Below the pieces are notes generated by a model, which made no database searches, was not told the DNA's origin, and worked only from the letters and a program-made list of their open reading frames with translations. Made by a program: the position numbers and the translations under genes. From the NCBI RefSeq assembly GCF_901709675.1, contig NC_051106.1:6582001-6646000 (forward strand): a DNA stretch of 64,000 nt, given 5' to 3'. Shown here one piece after another: positions 1 to 12,200 of this stretch. Within the stretch, counting starts at the first letter, position 1, and each line of letters begins with the position of its first letter. The DNA comes from Syngnathus acus. Lineage: Eukaryota > Chordata > Actinopteri > Syngnathiformes > Syngnathidae.

Positions 1-2346
1 CTTCAGGGGGCTGAGAGGAAGATGCGTGATGAGGAGAGGAAGAGGAGCAAGAGGAGGGGCAAAACGAGCAATGATGCCAACGGTGAGTGTTGCTAAACGT
101 TAGCCTCCAGCTAACCCTATTAAGGACAAGCATGATAAAAACCTTGCCTCACAAATCAAATCATGATTTTTTTTTTTCTTTCAGCCAAGTCTTTAGTGAG
201 CAGCTCAATGGGCTGCGACTGCACTTTCTTCCAAACTGTGGATGACCGCATCACCCAGCCGGTCCTCTTCATCCCAGAAGCACATCTGTCCAGCTTACAG
301 CGCATGGTAGGCTTCCCGACTGTATTTCTTGAATGAATCAAAGTTACCTCCCCTTTGGAGTGAGTCATATTCCCGACCCATCGCTCATCCCTGAAGACAG
401 CAGCTCAGGCACGAGAGGGAAAAAAGTGTGGGAAAGTATGCGGTGGGAAAAGTCGGTGTGGGAAAAGGGAGGGGATAGTGAAAGTGAGGTGAGCTAATTG
501 TAGTCGAAACCGGGCGCAAGTCGCTGCAGAGCCCATGTGGGCCTTCACACCTGGCACATCAGCACCTCGCAAGACCCGTGCGCCACCCTCATCTTATTTC
601 TCACACACGACGGCGCTGTTCGGACAAGTCGGCGTTCCCACACTGACTCGTTTGTTTACGCATTATCGTGACTTCTAAAACCTCGGAGGCATTAATAGCA
701 GCATCTTCAGACAAATCAGCGAGCGGCGTCTGCTCTTTGTTTTCTCGTTGAGCGTGGAGGTTATGGGAAACGAAGTCTTGCGGTGATAACATTCCTTTGG
801 GTGCGCATTACAAAAGAGGGGAGGGAGGATTATGAAGCAATGTTTTTATCAGACGTCTCATCGGATCTTTGTGTCCTATTTTTGCAGGCCACGCCTATGG
901 ATGAGAGCGAAAGGTGAGCGTGGAAAAAAGTTACTTCCTATCTTTCAGATGCCCCCTCAAAACACCATTAAGAACAAATAAAGATATCTCAGCTCAGTTC
1001 AATTAGATATTTGACGTCTATAGCCGTCAATGGTAGTGAAGGAGATAATCGAGCACACCAATTTTATTTTCCGAATTTAACTGATCGTTGCACCCCGATA
1101 TGCGAATCCCTTGTGTAACATGTTTTGTTTTTCTTCAGAACTTCTATGAAGAGGTTGTACTCGGACAGAGAGCAGAGCAACTCTCCGCCTAGCAAGCAAG
1201 TACGCAGAGATGAATCCCAAAGAGGTAAGAAAACTAAATTTGACGGTTATCAAGCTAACAAGTCAACGCTTTACGTTTGGATTCCTTTCCCAAAAGTTCT
1301 GCTGTACGTGAGGAGAGCCACCGAAGAGGTTTTCGACGCGCTCATGCTAAGGACGCCAACGGTGTCGGGCCTACGAGAAGCTGTGAGTACATTCGGATGA
1401 TCCAGAATTTACCGAATGTCGTATTGGCTTTCGGAAGACACTGAACTCTTCTTCCGTCGTCAGATTTCAGAAAAGTACGGCATGCAAGAAGACACCATTG
1501 GGAAAATCTACAAGAAATGCAAACGAGGGTGAGCAGCCTTTTGTGGTTTTTTTTTTTGCTTGACTCTACGATGAGTTCCTTTGCGGAATCTCAAGCCGGC
1601 AGACCGGCTCGGTCGGTTGTTCGGTTTGGCCCGGCCTCAAGGAATGTGTTAATTGCAACTCTCCCCCCCTTGAGGAAAAAAACTATGACTATGGAAGGAT
1701 ATAAATATTACAAAAGTCCTGCAGATGAATCACGCCGATTGTTATCTTTTCCATTATCCCGCGAATCGGGCCGTTTTTCCACTGTTGTAATACTATTTGA
1801 CAAACGCAACCGTCCCAACTAAAAAAAGAACACGGGTGTCGTTAAAGAATAAATAGTTGCGTACGGTTTGAGAAAAGACAGACAGTCTCCCTTCTTGTTT
1901 TCCCTGCCACTTGTCACCGCGGGGCCCAGAAGCCAAGCTAACAGGTTAAGTTACATTCTCCAGCAATTCCCCTCCCTCTTCGTCTCTAGCCTACAGGCGA
2001 AGCGTATGAGCGCATCGCACCGCTAATTCACTCATTATAGTCTTTAAAGGGTTTGCAGGTGGTTGAGTCAGGGAAGGAGAATAATCGGACTGATTTCCGA
2101 GATGACGCTAAAGGGACAGTACGCGATTGCGCGTTATTGACGTGGGACGATTGCGTGACCTACTTTCATAATGTGCAAACAAATGTTTCATTTGCGCAAC
2201 TGCTGACTGAATAAATTTTTCCGTGCAGAATTTACGTCAATATGGACGACGTCATCATCGAACACTACACCAATCAGTCCGCTTTCCTCATCGAGATATC
2301 CGAAGTGGTCAGCGGTCGATTCCAGGTCACTCTCATCGAAGTATGA
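1..2346 (+). CDS. grhl3: grainyhead-like transcription factor, 3' part (probably grhl3)
   Basis: C-terminal 194 residues of a grainyhead/CP2 transcription factor, which binds DNA and drives epithelial differentiation genes. Coding exons read at 1-82, 185-306, 888-913, 1139-1224, 1297-1382, 1464-1528 and 2229-2346, all with GT..AG borders and matching phase, ending in TGA at 2344-2346. The first exon is a basic stretch ([16 protein letters not shown]) that follows the DNA-binding domain in this family. The last three exons form the ubiquitin-like dimerisation domain, with [34 protein letters not shown] and [11 protein letters not shown]. The DNA-binding domain lies off the left edge. The family is clear. 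The paralogue is inferred mainly from neighbours cnksr1 and rps6ka1, which share human 1p36 with GRHL3; grhl1 and grhl2 are not excluded. An AATAAA at 3038-3043 could end the transcript. Confidence 0.8.
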
Positions 2347-3472
2347 TGACGCCATCTTGGCTACGTTCCTAAAGCACTAGGCCATCGGAACAAAACAAAG
2401 CCAGCCGGCCATGGACTGACCGTAACAATTTCAGACGTAAATATCTCCATTTTGTAAATAATGCTAACCCCCCTCCCTCCAAAGCAATTATGATGTCATA
2501 CTTGTACATATGAGTTTGTAATGTAAATAAGTTTTATTATGACTGTTTTATGAACTTCAATTTTTTTTACAATTCAATGTATTTCAGATGAATTTAATTC
2601 GCAGGGCGCGCCAACAACTAGCATTAGCAGGATGCTATCGGCGTTCTTTTTAAATATACCTGTCACCAAGGCTTTGTAATTCTTTTTTTTTTAATCACGT
2701 AAAAAAACAAAAAGCCTACTGATTATGTTTCTTAACTGCCGCCACCTCGTAGGTTTCCTGTTAGTTTCACCACAAATTAATTCAGAAACAAACGTCACAC
2801 ATTTCCCTCCATCAAACCACACGCAAAGTTAGTATTGCTCATCATTTAGCCCCGAAACTTTTCCCGTTTGTTTGATGGAGACAGTACAAGTCGTAGTATG
2901 AATGTAATGTGAATGTTTGTGTGTGTGGTTTTTTTTGTGCTTCCTTGTAAGTTACGCATCATTTCAAAGCGAACAATATTTCATCGTTTAAGCAAAATTG
3001 TTGCATTGGTCATATCTTGCCAATTATTTTGTAAGAAAATAAACAACTGTATGAAATGTTTTGTTTGGCCTGTTTTCCTGCCGCTTCACCTCCTTCTCCT
3101 CGAGTTAAGACTAATAAGATGCTGTTTGAAGAAATATTGTTCAGCAGGCATATGATGATAAACGTTGCCCCCCCCCCCCCGACTCACTGATGGGGAGAGA
3201 GAGAGAAGACGGCTCGCTCGACTCCCCCCTATTTGGTTACACTGGCAGCGGCAGGCAGACTGCTCGATACGACACAGACACTGAGCAGAAGGTGAGACAG
3301 AGAAGCAGACGGGAGGGAGGCTAGCGGAAAAAAGGAAGGACGCAAACACAAGCTCGGAGACAGGAAGGGGAGGCAGACGAATAAAGACGAGATGCTTCAA
3401 CCATCTGCGCCGTCTTTGCTCTTCTGAGAGAAGCAAGTGATCTTCAGGCAAGCTGCTGAATGGCAAGTGCCT

Positions 3473-3475
<3 letters not shown>

Positions 3476-3554
<79 letters not shown>
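3476..3554. repeat. (GT)n microsatellite, about 79 bp
   Basis: Uninterrupted GT dinucleotides from 3476 to 3554. It generates artificial open frames rich in CV/VC on one strand and TH/HT on the other, which are not genes. Confidence 0.97.
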
Positions 3555-3555
<1 letters not shown>

Positions 3556-5489
3556 TCATATTCCTTGCATATGTGTAAGAAAGTGCGCATGTGTTTGGGT
3601 TGGCAACAGTGTGTTTATTTCCATTCATCACAAGGGTCTTTAGTTTTGCATTGTCCTGTAGACACCTCCATTTTTTTTTTCTTGAACGAGACTGTGTTTG
3701 GTTTATTCTCGCTTGGTGCAGATGTTGTTTGTGAAGCCGTCTTTACATGGCTTTTGTCTGTCAATTGTACTTGTTTTACAGAATTTATATTGTTTTATTC
3801 GGTTACTTTTCATTTAATTTTATTTTGATTTGTGTATTTTTTTTCATAGATTTTTGTCTTTTTATTATAATTACTATATTTATATTTACATGTATTTTTT
3901 TTATTATTGCCCATTTGTTTATATTTTATTCTTAAATATTTGCTTTTTTTTTACATTCTGTATTTTTGTCACACAGTGTTTTTAAGATTCATCTCAAATA
4001 GATTTTAATTTCTTATTTTCATATAACAATACATTTATTATTTTTTTATTTAATACTCATTTTCATGTATCATTATATATTTAATTGTTTCGATGCATTA
4101 TTATATGACCATTGTTATTTTGGTATATATTTAGTCATATTTAGCTTAAATATTTCATTTTTATAATATTTCTTTCTTTTTCTATCCATCTATCTTTTTT
4201 TTATCAACTTTCAGTGACTGCCAAAAGCGGTGTCACGCACATGCAGGCGCCTGCCTGTCAAAACAACGACACATTCATTGATGCGGGGGGGAGTTGACAC
4301 TTTTCGTGTCAGTGACATTTAATTTCCTGCTGCCAACTACCCGTCGTGTCATCGCGCAAACGAACGTTTGTAATTACTTACGCACATACACAAACAAACA
4401 TTTCACACTCGCCTCACCACACAGGCATGTGCTGATTGAAATCTTCCACTCTCGGGAATATTAGACTCTTCCATTGTCTTCTCGTGTTTTATTTAATTAC
4501 CAAATTTAGGAGTAATAATATAAAGCATTTTACCCCTAGAATACCATCTGATTCAAGATTTTCTTTTATTCTGTGGATTTAATTTGCCCTCATCGTAAAT
4601 AAATTACATTCCATAGAGTAAATCTAGCGTCAGTCTGGCGATGCTTTAATTAATCCTTCCAATAAATGTCTGTTGTATCATCAACTTTTTAATGTCTCTC
4701 GTAAAAATAGTTTCATTGTCAACCGCCCAATTCTTCAGCATTCTTATCGTCTTTGTCCTGCCAGTAAAAGACAAAAAAAAACTCAGCCGCCGCTCCGTGT
4801 ACATTTTGCTACTTCTATTCTACTTCAATTGTGTCAAATGCAAAATGATATTATGGCTAACGAGTCCCATTTCTGTCCCTACATTGTCTCTCTGGGTTTT
4901 TTTTTCGTTCTGCTCTCCACGTAGGCGGCACTGGCTTGACATTATTAATACTCAAGTGGACGAGAGCATCATCAAGGGTATTACAGAGCATCAATTGTCA
5001 GGGAAAAAGACGTCACAAGTGCTTACCACTGATGACTTCCTAACCCGCTCAATATAAGATAGACGTTATGGGGACCCCAAATCAAGTAAGGTCTCCAAAA
5101 CGTCAAAGACACACGTACATAATATAACCCTGACTTGGCATTGATTGCGTAACCTTTCATCAAGGCCTTGTGTCTGTCCAGCAGTGAAAGCACAACACTA
5201 AAACACCAAAACACATAAACATCACGGGCATATAATCAGGCAGTGCGTAGAAAGAAGCTTAATAAGCTTTAGCGATTAGAAAAGGCTGCATGTTCGTTAC
5301 AAGACGTTTCCTAGCAACAAGAACAGGCAGTGAGAAAACCTGCGTGCTCTGCTTTCAGCACCTGAGTCAGTCTCAATTTTTCATTCTACTCTCTCGTTTC
5401 TTAGAGTGCTATGAAAAGTCGGCGGCCTGACAAGACGAGCGACATCGTCCAGAGGTAAGGAATTGATCTGTTGGTCTATCCCATAGACC

Positions 5490-5661
5490 AAGTCCGGTCC
5501 TAGGGAGACGCTGTCCTGACTGTTTTTCAGGTCTCCCTGCTGGAGCAGACCTGATTCAAATAATCAGCAAGCTTGATAACGAATCTGATCATTTCAATCA
5601 GGTGTGTGAAGAAGGAAAACTTCGAAAACAAGTAGGACAGCGGCTTTCTAGGACCGGACTT
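5490..5661. mobile_element. palindromic MITE-like repeat with inverted ends
   Basis: The left end AAGTCCGGTCCTAG and the right end CTAGGACCGGACTT are inverted copies. The GCTGTCCT next to the left end is mirrored by AGGACAGC on the right. The centre is also palindromic (CCTGATT...AATCAGG). This arrangement is that of a common teleost non-autonomous DNA element that I recognise but cannot name. No clear target-site duplication was found. Confidence 0.65.
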
Positions 5662-5703
5662 ACCACTGACCACATCGACCAGTAAGGTTTTGTAATCATT
5701 GAG

Positions 5704-5763
5704 AGTGGAGTACCCCAAGGCTCATGTGTAGGGCCTCTACTTTTTCCCCATTTTTATTTGCCT
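5704..5763 (+). pseudogene. fragment of a LINE reverse transcriptase
   Basis: In one frame the sequence reads SGVPQGSCVGPLLF, matching the conserved GVPQGSxLGPLLF block of non-LTR reverse transcriptases. The frame is open for only about 20 residues and neither flank shows other RT motifs, so this is a short dead remnant. It lies about 220 bases upstream of the claudin start. Confidence 0.6.
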
Positions 5764-5983
5764 AAAATCTCTTCTGTCACTCTATTAATGGTTCCTATAA
5801 TAGTTTTTCTTATGACACATTGGAAGATGTACTGTATATAGGAAGTACCCTAGTACTAATTGTTTCTATTGATTAAAGGTCCCCTGATAAAAGCTGCTTT
5901 CCTTTCCGGAGCAGATGGTTCTTCGGCATTCCGCCACTTCGTCTCTCCCGATAAACGTCTGAATCTGCACCGTTCAAGGAATC

Positions 5984-6739
5984 ATGGTGATGCAGACTCC
6001 GGCGTCCATGGTGATGGGGATCGTCTTTGCCCCCTTGGGTCTCGTCCTCCTCTTCACTGCTGCTATCACACCTCAGTGGAGAGAGGGCCACACACGTCTG
6101 GACTTGGCCAGGCCTGGTTTTGTTTTTCTCAGGACAGTGGTGAAAAGCCACAGTCCTGGGGTTAGGCCAGGAATGACGGACAGTCTCCTGCTGATCCGCT
6201 CAGATGGGCTATGGGAGAGTTGTCTGCAGCTGGAGCACTCGGAGCTGAAGCAGTGCTGGCCGGTGGCGGGTTCTTATGAGCGAGACCGTCGGGTTCGCTT
6301 GGCGCAGGGCTTGGTCCTGACCTCCTTGTTCCTGTGCGGCACCGGTATCCTGCTGGCCTGCATCGGGGTGCGCTGTTGGACAGATCTCCCGCTACGAGGC
6401 GTGGCTGCCACAGGTGGGGTCCTAGTGGTGGTGGCCGGGTTGCTCAGTATCACCGCCCTGGTGGTCTACACCCACAACTTACGCAGGCTGGGGACGGAGG
6501 ACACCAAGCAAGACCTGAACAACACTAGATTGCCTCAGCTCAGCTTACGTCCGGCCGGCTCGCTCTACTTTGGGTGGTTGGGTTCGTGCTTACAGATATT
6601 GGGAGGGGGTGCCTTGGCGCTGAGCTTCAAGAGACCGAGATGCAGAACCTGCCCGGAGTTTGCAGCCTGCCCTGCTTGTCAACCGTGCTCAGAGATTCGC
6701 AGCAAGCCCGAATCTGACATGTATGAAGTCAGCTGTTAG
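5984..6739 (+). CDS. cldn23: claudin-23-like tight-junction protein
   Basis: Intronless gene for a 251-residue four-pass membrane protein of tight junctions. Hydrophobic segments lie near residues 10-29, 108-130, 138-162 and 192-215. The first extracellular loop carries the claudin signature W32, then GLW at 75-77, C80 and C91. The start resembles claudin-23 (MQTPASMVMG), so the second in-frame ATG at 5990 may be the true start instead of 5984. The link between TM2 and TM3 (LLACIGVRCWTD) also resembles claudin-23. Two things are odd. The gap between W32 and the GLW motif is about 42 residues, roughly twice the usual claudin spacing. The cytoplasmic tail has a cysteine cluster (C210, C213, C219, C222, C225), which may be palmitoylated. 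The tail ends YEVSC, not the usual YV PDZ ligand. Confidence 0.85.
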   Translation: MVMQTPASMVMGIVFAPLGLVLLFTAAITPQWREGHTRLDLARPGFVFLRTVVKSHSPGVRPGMTDSLLLIRSDGLWESCLQLEHSELKQCWPVAGSYERDRRVRLAQGLVLTSLFLCGTGILLACIGVRCWTDLPLRGVAATGGVLVVVAGLLSITALVVYTHNLRRLGTEDTKQDLNNTRLPQLSLRPAGSLYFGWLGSCLQILGGGALALSFKRPRCRTCPEFAACPACQPCSEIRSKPESDMYEVSC

Positions 6740-6784
6740 AATAGGACTGTGACTTTCAAACTCACACATAATGGTAATCCACTA

Positions 6785-6818
6785 CAGGGGTTCTCAAACA
6801 TTTTGGGTCCAGGTACCA
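6785..6818 (+). repeat. hAT-like transposon end
   Basis: The stretch beginning CAGGGGTTCTCAAAC resembles the terminal inverted repeat of many hAT-family non-autonomous elements in vertebrates. The matching opposite end was not found, so this is a fragment. Confidence 0.4.
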
Positions 6819-6904
6819 GAATTATTTCCAAAGAACACCCTCATTAGGGCAAAGGTCGAAGTCCACAAACAAAGGTTTCTATTTGCTTATAGGTGCCTCA
6901 CAAT

Positions 6905-6966
6905 GAAGCACTTTTTTTTTTTTACTTTAGACATAGGCCCGGCCTGACTAAATGAAGCTCCTCCCC
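6905..6966 (+). repeat. dispersed repeat, copy 1
   Basis: A CAC followed by a T tract, then TTTAGACA, GGCCTGAC and AAATGAAGCTCCTCCC. The same ordered blocks occur in reverse at 12785-12836 inside a cnksr1 intron, and weakly near 54772-54825 in mok. The family is unidentified. Confidence 0.55.
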
Positions 6967-8828
6967 TCAGTTTGACATACGAGTTTGACCACCAGATGGC
7001 ACCAAAGCTACAGCATTCAGTGAGACATGGCTTTGGCCTGAGCACAAAAACAGCACATTAGCAAGATGTTTCACCAAAAATTCAAGTATGCCAAACTAAA
7101 AACATCTTTTCTTTGAAAAATATTAATTTATTCATCCTGTGATGCCATATTACCTATGTGCCAATCATGAGATTTAATTGGCCCAAAGCTAAGATAAGAA
7201 GTAATTGGCTCAGGAACTTTTCCAAACTAAAACAGCTACAGCTCACCAGTAGGTCCTCGTCTCCAGTTTAAGAACTTCTGAAACAATGCGTCATACAAAG
7301 ACACTTCTCCATCGCCTCGCTTAACTGTTGTATAAGTGTGACAATGATGCCATTCTTCAGATGCTCGCTGCAGATATGACTGCTGTATGACGATGTTCTT
7401 GTGCCGCCTTTGACAGCCTCGCTTTGTACTGTTAGAAAAAGAAAAAAAATCACGCTGCATCTGATCATAACAACAGGGTGTCTCGTGTGTGACGAAGTTC
7501 CGCCCCCTAAATTGGTCAACCGGAATGTACAGTGAAGTGTTTTTGTTGTCTATCACTACGCTACACTAACACAGTATTGAGGTCATAATGATGAATATTG
7601 TTATGAAAAAAAAGTTCTAGCTCATAAACATAAAAATAAATAAAAAAAACTGTACGATAACTGATCGTGTGCCTTCTTGTTTTTGTGACCACACGTTCAC
7701 CGTCAACAATTCCGAGCACCATAACGGACGCCCACCTACAATGTGGCACCAAAGCACTATTTTTATATTCGACAGGGCTTTAAAAAAACTGCATATTTTT
7801 GAGCAAATAACTGCATATTTTCACTTTTGAAAGCCATAAAATACATTTGAATATGCATAACCACCTATAGTACATTTAAAAAAAAAAATCCTAGAAAAGT
7901 TGATAGAAAAGAAAGGAGAATGCAAATCTTCATTCGGAATAAGTCAAGTTGACAAATGTGGGTGATCATGACACTCATTTTTTATTATTATGATGACTCA
8001 GTGAAAATGAGCCAGTCAGAGCTTTTTAACACGTCACTACTTCACAAGCAATAATGGGACAGAAACAAAAGCTCAGCTCAGTATAAACTCGTCACAATAA
8101 ATTTGAATATTGTAGAAAATTTCATTTATTTCAATAAAGTAGTTCAATTCAAAAATTGTATTACACAACAGACATTTGTTAAACACAGAGGGAAATACTT
8201 TCCACAAGGCCAATCAATAATTACGTATTGTAATAAAGAATATTTTGAAAACTTCCTATGCAATAATGTAAATTTGTGAAATGGTGAATTGTGCGTCTCC
8301 GTTAAAATCCTGAAGTATTTCACTCTGTTTAATGATTGTATAGTTTCACTTCTTTCTTTTTTTGTATTATGATTTCTAAAAATCAAACGGAAAAAAGGCA
8401 CTACCTTGGCAGTACATTATCTGTGCAAATAATTCCAAAAGTCAATTAACGGGGAACTTGCAGCAGATATCTTAAAAATTATTTACACATCACATTTTTT
8501 TAAAAGGCATCTCCTATGGTACATATTTACCTAAAAAAAATTAAATATATTTTTTATACTGATTGGCAACTTGTTCAATATGTAAACTTGTACTATGGCA
8601 AGTCAAGGTCTGAAATTTAACCAAAAAAAAAAAGATAAAAATTCACAGGCACGTGTACGTAAGTAGAGCCTGTAAAATTTGCAAAGATACAGTAATATTT
8701 TCTTGGAAATCCCCAAGAGTTGTTCTTGCAGGAATAATAAGAACAAATGGATGAGGACTGAAGTTTCCTGGCTCTTCCAATTTAGAAACATCAAGCTGTC
8801 TCATAATCACACCCAAAAAAAACAACTT

Positions 8829-8960
8829 AGAGTGGCGCCTTGACTTACAAGTTTAATTTGTTACACGACAACGCTTACAACCCTAAACAGTTGTATCTCA
8901 AATCATCTTCCCCCATTGAAATGAATGGAAATACCATTAATCGGTTGCAGAAGTCATACT
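8829..8960. repeat. dispersed teleost repeat (ATGAATGGAAAT family)
   Basis: Contains CCATTGAAATGAATGGAAAT, then ACCATTAATCGGTTGCAG. Related, more decayed stretches occur at 15748-15835 and 50722-50800. I recognise the motif set as a common fish repeat but cannot assign a family. Confidence 0.55.
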
Positions 8961-9243
8961 TCATAAAAGCCTAAAAGTATGAACAACAGCAAAACAGAAT
9001 GTAAGGAACTCCCTACATTTGAAAACAGCTCTGTACTTTCAAGTCCTCACTTTGTGAAAATCGTCTTATTATTTTCAAACTGACACCTGCGGGTTGACTT
9101 TGTCACCACCATTTTGTGTTATTTATACTGTGACACATTTGCATGTCGGCATTTCCAGGCAGCATAAACAGATCTCAAAGTCAATCTTTCTGGTCAGTAT
9201 TGAAACTGGTTTTGATGTGTATTGGCACACACAGAAGATGTGT

Positions 9244-12200
9244 TCAAATGTAGAAATAAGTGTCGGGCGCCTCTCCGCTCTCCCTCATCTCACTCAGCTG
9301 CTTGTTGATGGACTCCTCCAGAGAGCCCAGTGAGAGTTCCAACCCGGGACTGCTGCTCTCTTCCACCGGAGAGCCCAGTGGGAGCTCCAGGAGAACATCA
9401 GAAGTCTCGGCGTCCACCAGCTGCTCTCCGTCGCTGAGGTTCAGTCTGTGTGCGCCTTTTGTCTCTGCAGTGCTTGTTTCCGTGGCAACCGTTGCCAAGG
9501 CAACCTCATCGGCAGGCGCGACTCCCGCCGCAACGTTGCCAGTGGCGGCGGCGTCCGCATCCCCGATTTTGGAGGTCCTGAGAGAGGCCAGTCTCTCGAT
9601 TTCATGAATGAGTTCTTCGTTCTGCTCCTTCCACTGGCGATATTTTGAGGCCGTCACGGCGGAACCGTCCAGAATTTTGTTGATCTGCTGTAATTCAGCT
9701 TCTTTGGCCTAACGAACGACAAAGGGATTTACATCCACAGAATTTACTACCTATCAGTCTTTCTGTCGATGAGAAGGAACAACTGATCCAAAGCGTACCC
9801 CATCGTGTCAAATAAGGACAGTTCCAACTAGGTGGGCATGGGAGAGTTTTTTTTTTTTTTTTAAGATTAGGGGGCCAATGTCGACATGACACGTCCATTA
9901 GGAGGGAGAAAAATGTTGGAAGTTGGACAATTTTAGACACCTGATATTCGAACCGGGATTTATTTGTATAATGTAGACAGTGTCACAATATAGCGTGTGT
10001 TGTGATGGTGAAAAAAAATTGGCAAAAGTCATGTTGCTCAGGGTACTTTTTTTGTACATTGTAGCTGGGAATATAAATAATTAAGAAACCATCCAAAAGC
10101 CCTTTCCCAGTCTTGTTGTTGTTTTACAGTTTGCAATGTCACCAAAAAAATATAAGCATCAAAGTCAATGTTATGCTTGGCATGTTGCTTCTTATAAAAG
10201 TTTTTTTGTTTAAATGTGGCCAAGTTTTGCACGTCATTGAGCTTCTATAATTTCCCAAACGCCATCGATCAACGATCAGTTCCAGGAAACTTACTGTAGC
10301 AGACTCACCTTCAAGGTGCTCTGCAGCGCCCGAAGCGTGTGCGCTTTCTCGTTGATGACGGGGTTCTTATTGCGCCGGATGAACGACCTCCTGAAGTGGT
10401 CGTGCGTGAGCGGCTGCTCTTGGCCCATGAGGGACACGCCTCCTTCCTTGATGTTGTTCAACATCTTGCCCATCTCATCTTCTGGGGCGGCTGCAAAACG
10501 ACCATATGTGAAGTTTAGTTAACATTTAGTCAGGAGCTGGAGTGAACGCGTGGATGCTCGTACCTTTGCTGCCCCCTGTTGATGGACTTGGCAATGGCAC
10601 CTTAATGTTGGTTTTGCGTTTGGGGCGCGGCAGGGTGCTGGCTTGTACTTTCTGCCGCACATCATCAACATCTATTAGGATTAAGTGCTCATAAATGAGT
10701 GTTCCCTTTTGCAAGTGCGCTGACCTTATGTCTCCTGCGAGGTGAAGGGGATCCCTCGTTTTCTGATTCTGTCTCACTGTAGCACTCTGGTGAATATACA
10801 TACACAGTCAGGTATTTTTTTTTTTTACTAGAATTAAATTACATTGTTATTTTTCCATTACTGCATTAAAAATGTAAATGCTATTAAGTCGGTCGGTACC
10901 TTCTTCACTGTCTGGGCCCGGGCTGAGCTTCTTATGCTTTTGAATTGCTATGATGAGACAGTTTATCCACCTATAGAAAACAACATATTTCAAAATAATA
11001 AATATTTGATCAAACACATTTTAAATGTGTATAAAATTCCGACTGAAGCTGTCATGCTTTAAAAATTTATATTAAAAATTTCGGAAATGTGCTAATGGTG
11101 GGTGTTATGTGTGATATGACCTGCAGGGGGCAGTGTGTACTCACTGACGCCAATTGTACCATTACAATAACTTTTTGTAATTTTTCTAATAATTGCCACA
11201 TTCATTTCAGGCCCAACTTACTTGCTCATTTCGCTGACATTGTCGGCGGCGAAAAAGATGTTGTGAAATCGCTGGTGTCGCATTTTGAACACACTTGGGG
11301 GGGAAAGAATGACTGAATTAATCACAATGTATGTGAATCCCAAAACAAAAGCATCATATTTGTCCTTACTATTTCCTCTTGTGCTCGCCAGCGCTCTCTA
11401 TGGTGTAACTGGAGATGTTGACCAAGCCCTCTGCCTTCTCATCCTGAAAAAAACAAAACAAAAAGGAAAGCCATCATCCATTTTCTACACCAGCGCCTCC
11501 ATCCTCGTTTCCCCGGATTGACACTCACCTGTTGGCTGGTGTACCAGTAGAGCGACGCCCCCTTGAGGACGAACCAGAAGCGTTGCCACTTCTGGGCGAT
11601 GAAGACGCTGCTTTCCTTCCTCTTCTTCCAGAGCCAGCCGTCGCAGTCGGGCAAGACTATTTCTCGGCAGGACACGCGGCGTCGACTGAGGGCCGTCGTC
11701 ATTCCTGAAACAAAATGATCAGTTAAGTAATACGAGATGATAGAAATTGGCTTCTCACGTTGTACCTTTGAGAGAAGTCTTTTTTGTCTCTTGGTATCCC
11801 TGAGAACAGAGCAGAAATGTATTGATTAATTACTCTAAGCATTTTGTTTCCCCCCAGAATTGGTTAGTCCTAACGTCTGGTGTGAGCTCATTTCCTTACG
11901 GTGTGGCCCATCATTTCAGGACAAGAACTGACGCTGGCTCTCTCCTGATTGAGTGCCTGCAGTGATAAACTTCGATGGATTTCGAACGGGGAAACGCTTC
12001 GCGGTGACGGCGAGCGCTCTCTTATCCGGGGGCCGCCCGGGGAAAGTCTCGAACCGGCCAGACTTTCAAACTCTCCTGTGAAAGGAACACGTAGCGACAT
12101 TGGAGAACATCAGGAAGGATAATCGTTGGTAGGTTCCTAATGTTCTACCTGAGACCGAGAGAGCGCCTTGCGGGGTGAGCCTGCCTTCGACCTGGTTGTC

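Larger units (their letters stand above)
2347..5983. other. 3' UTR of the grainyhead gene, then intergenic DNA up to the claudin
   Basis: No coding region is supported. The first 700 bases are AT-rich and probably grainyhead 3' UTR. Then come a C10 tract at 3171-3180, a long (GT)n array and about 700 bases of very T-rich sequence (3750-4210). The right end holds a palindromic repeat and a LINE scrap. A stretch ending in a good splice donor near 5455 (CCAGAG before GTAAGG) could be a 5' UTR exon of the claudin gene, but nothing proves it. Confidence 0.5.
6740..9243. other. intergenic / 3' flanking DNA with repeat fragments
   Basis: Between the claudin stop and the cnksr1 stop no coding exon is supported. 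The block is AT-rich and contains a hAT-like terminal sequence near 6785, a dispersed repeat at 6905-6966 and another at 8829-8960. The rest shows no structure I recognise. Confidence 0.5.

Noticed and set aside
3086-3828. Open frames of 68-181 codons rich in TH/HT or CV/VC
   Set aside because: They run through the (GT)n microsatellite, where stop codons are absent by composition.
9260-9607. 115-codon plus-strand frame
   Set aside because: Shadow of the last cnksr1 exon, whose minus-strand reading KYRQWKEQNEEL matches human CNKSR1.
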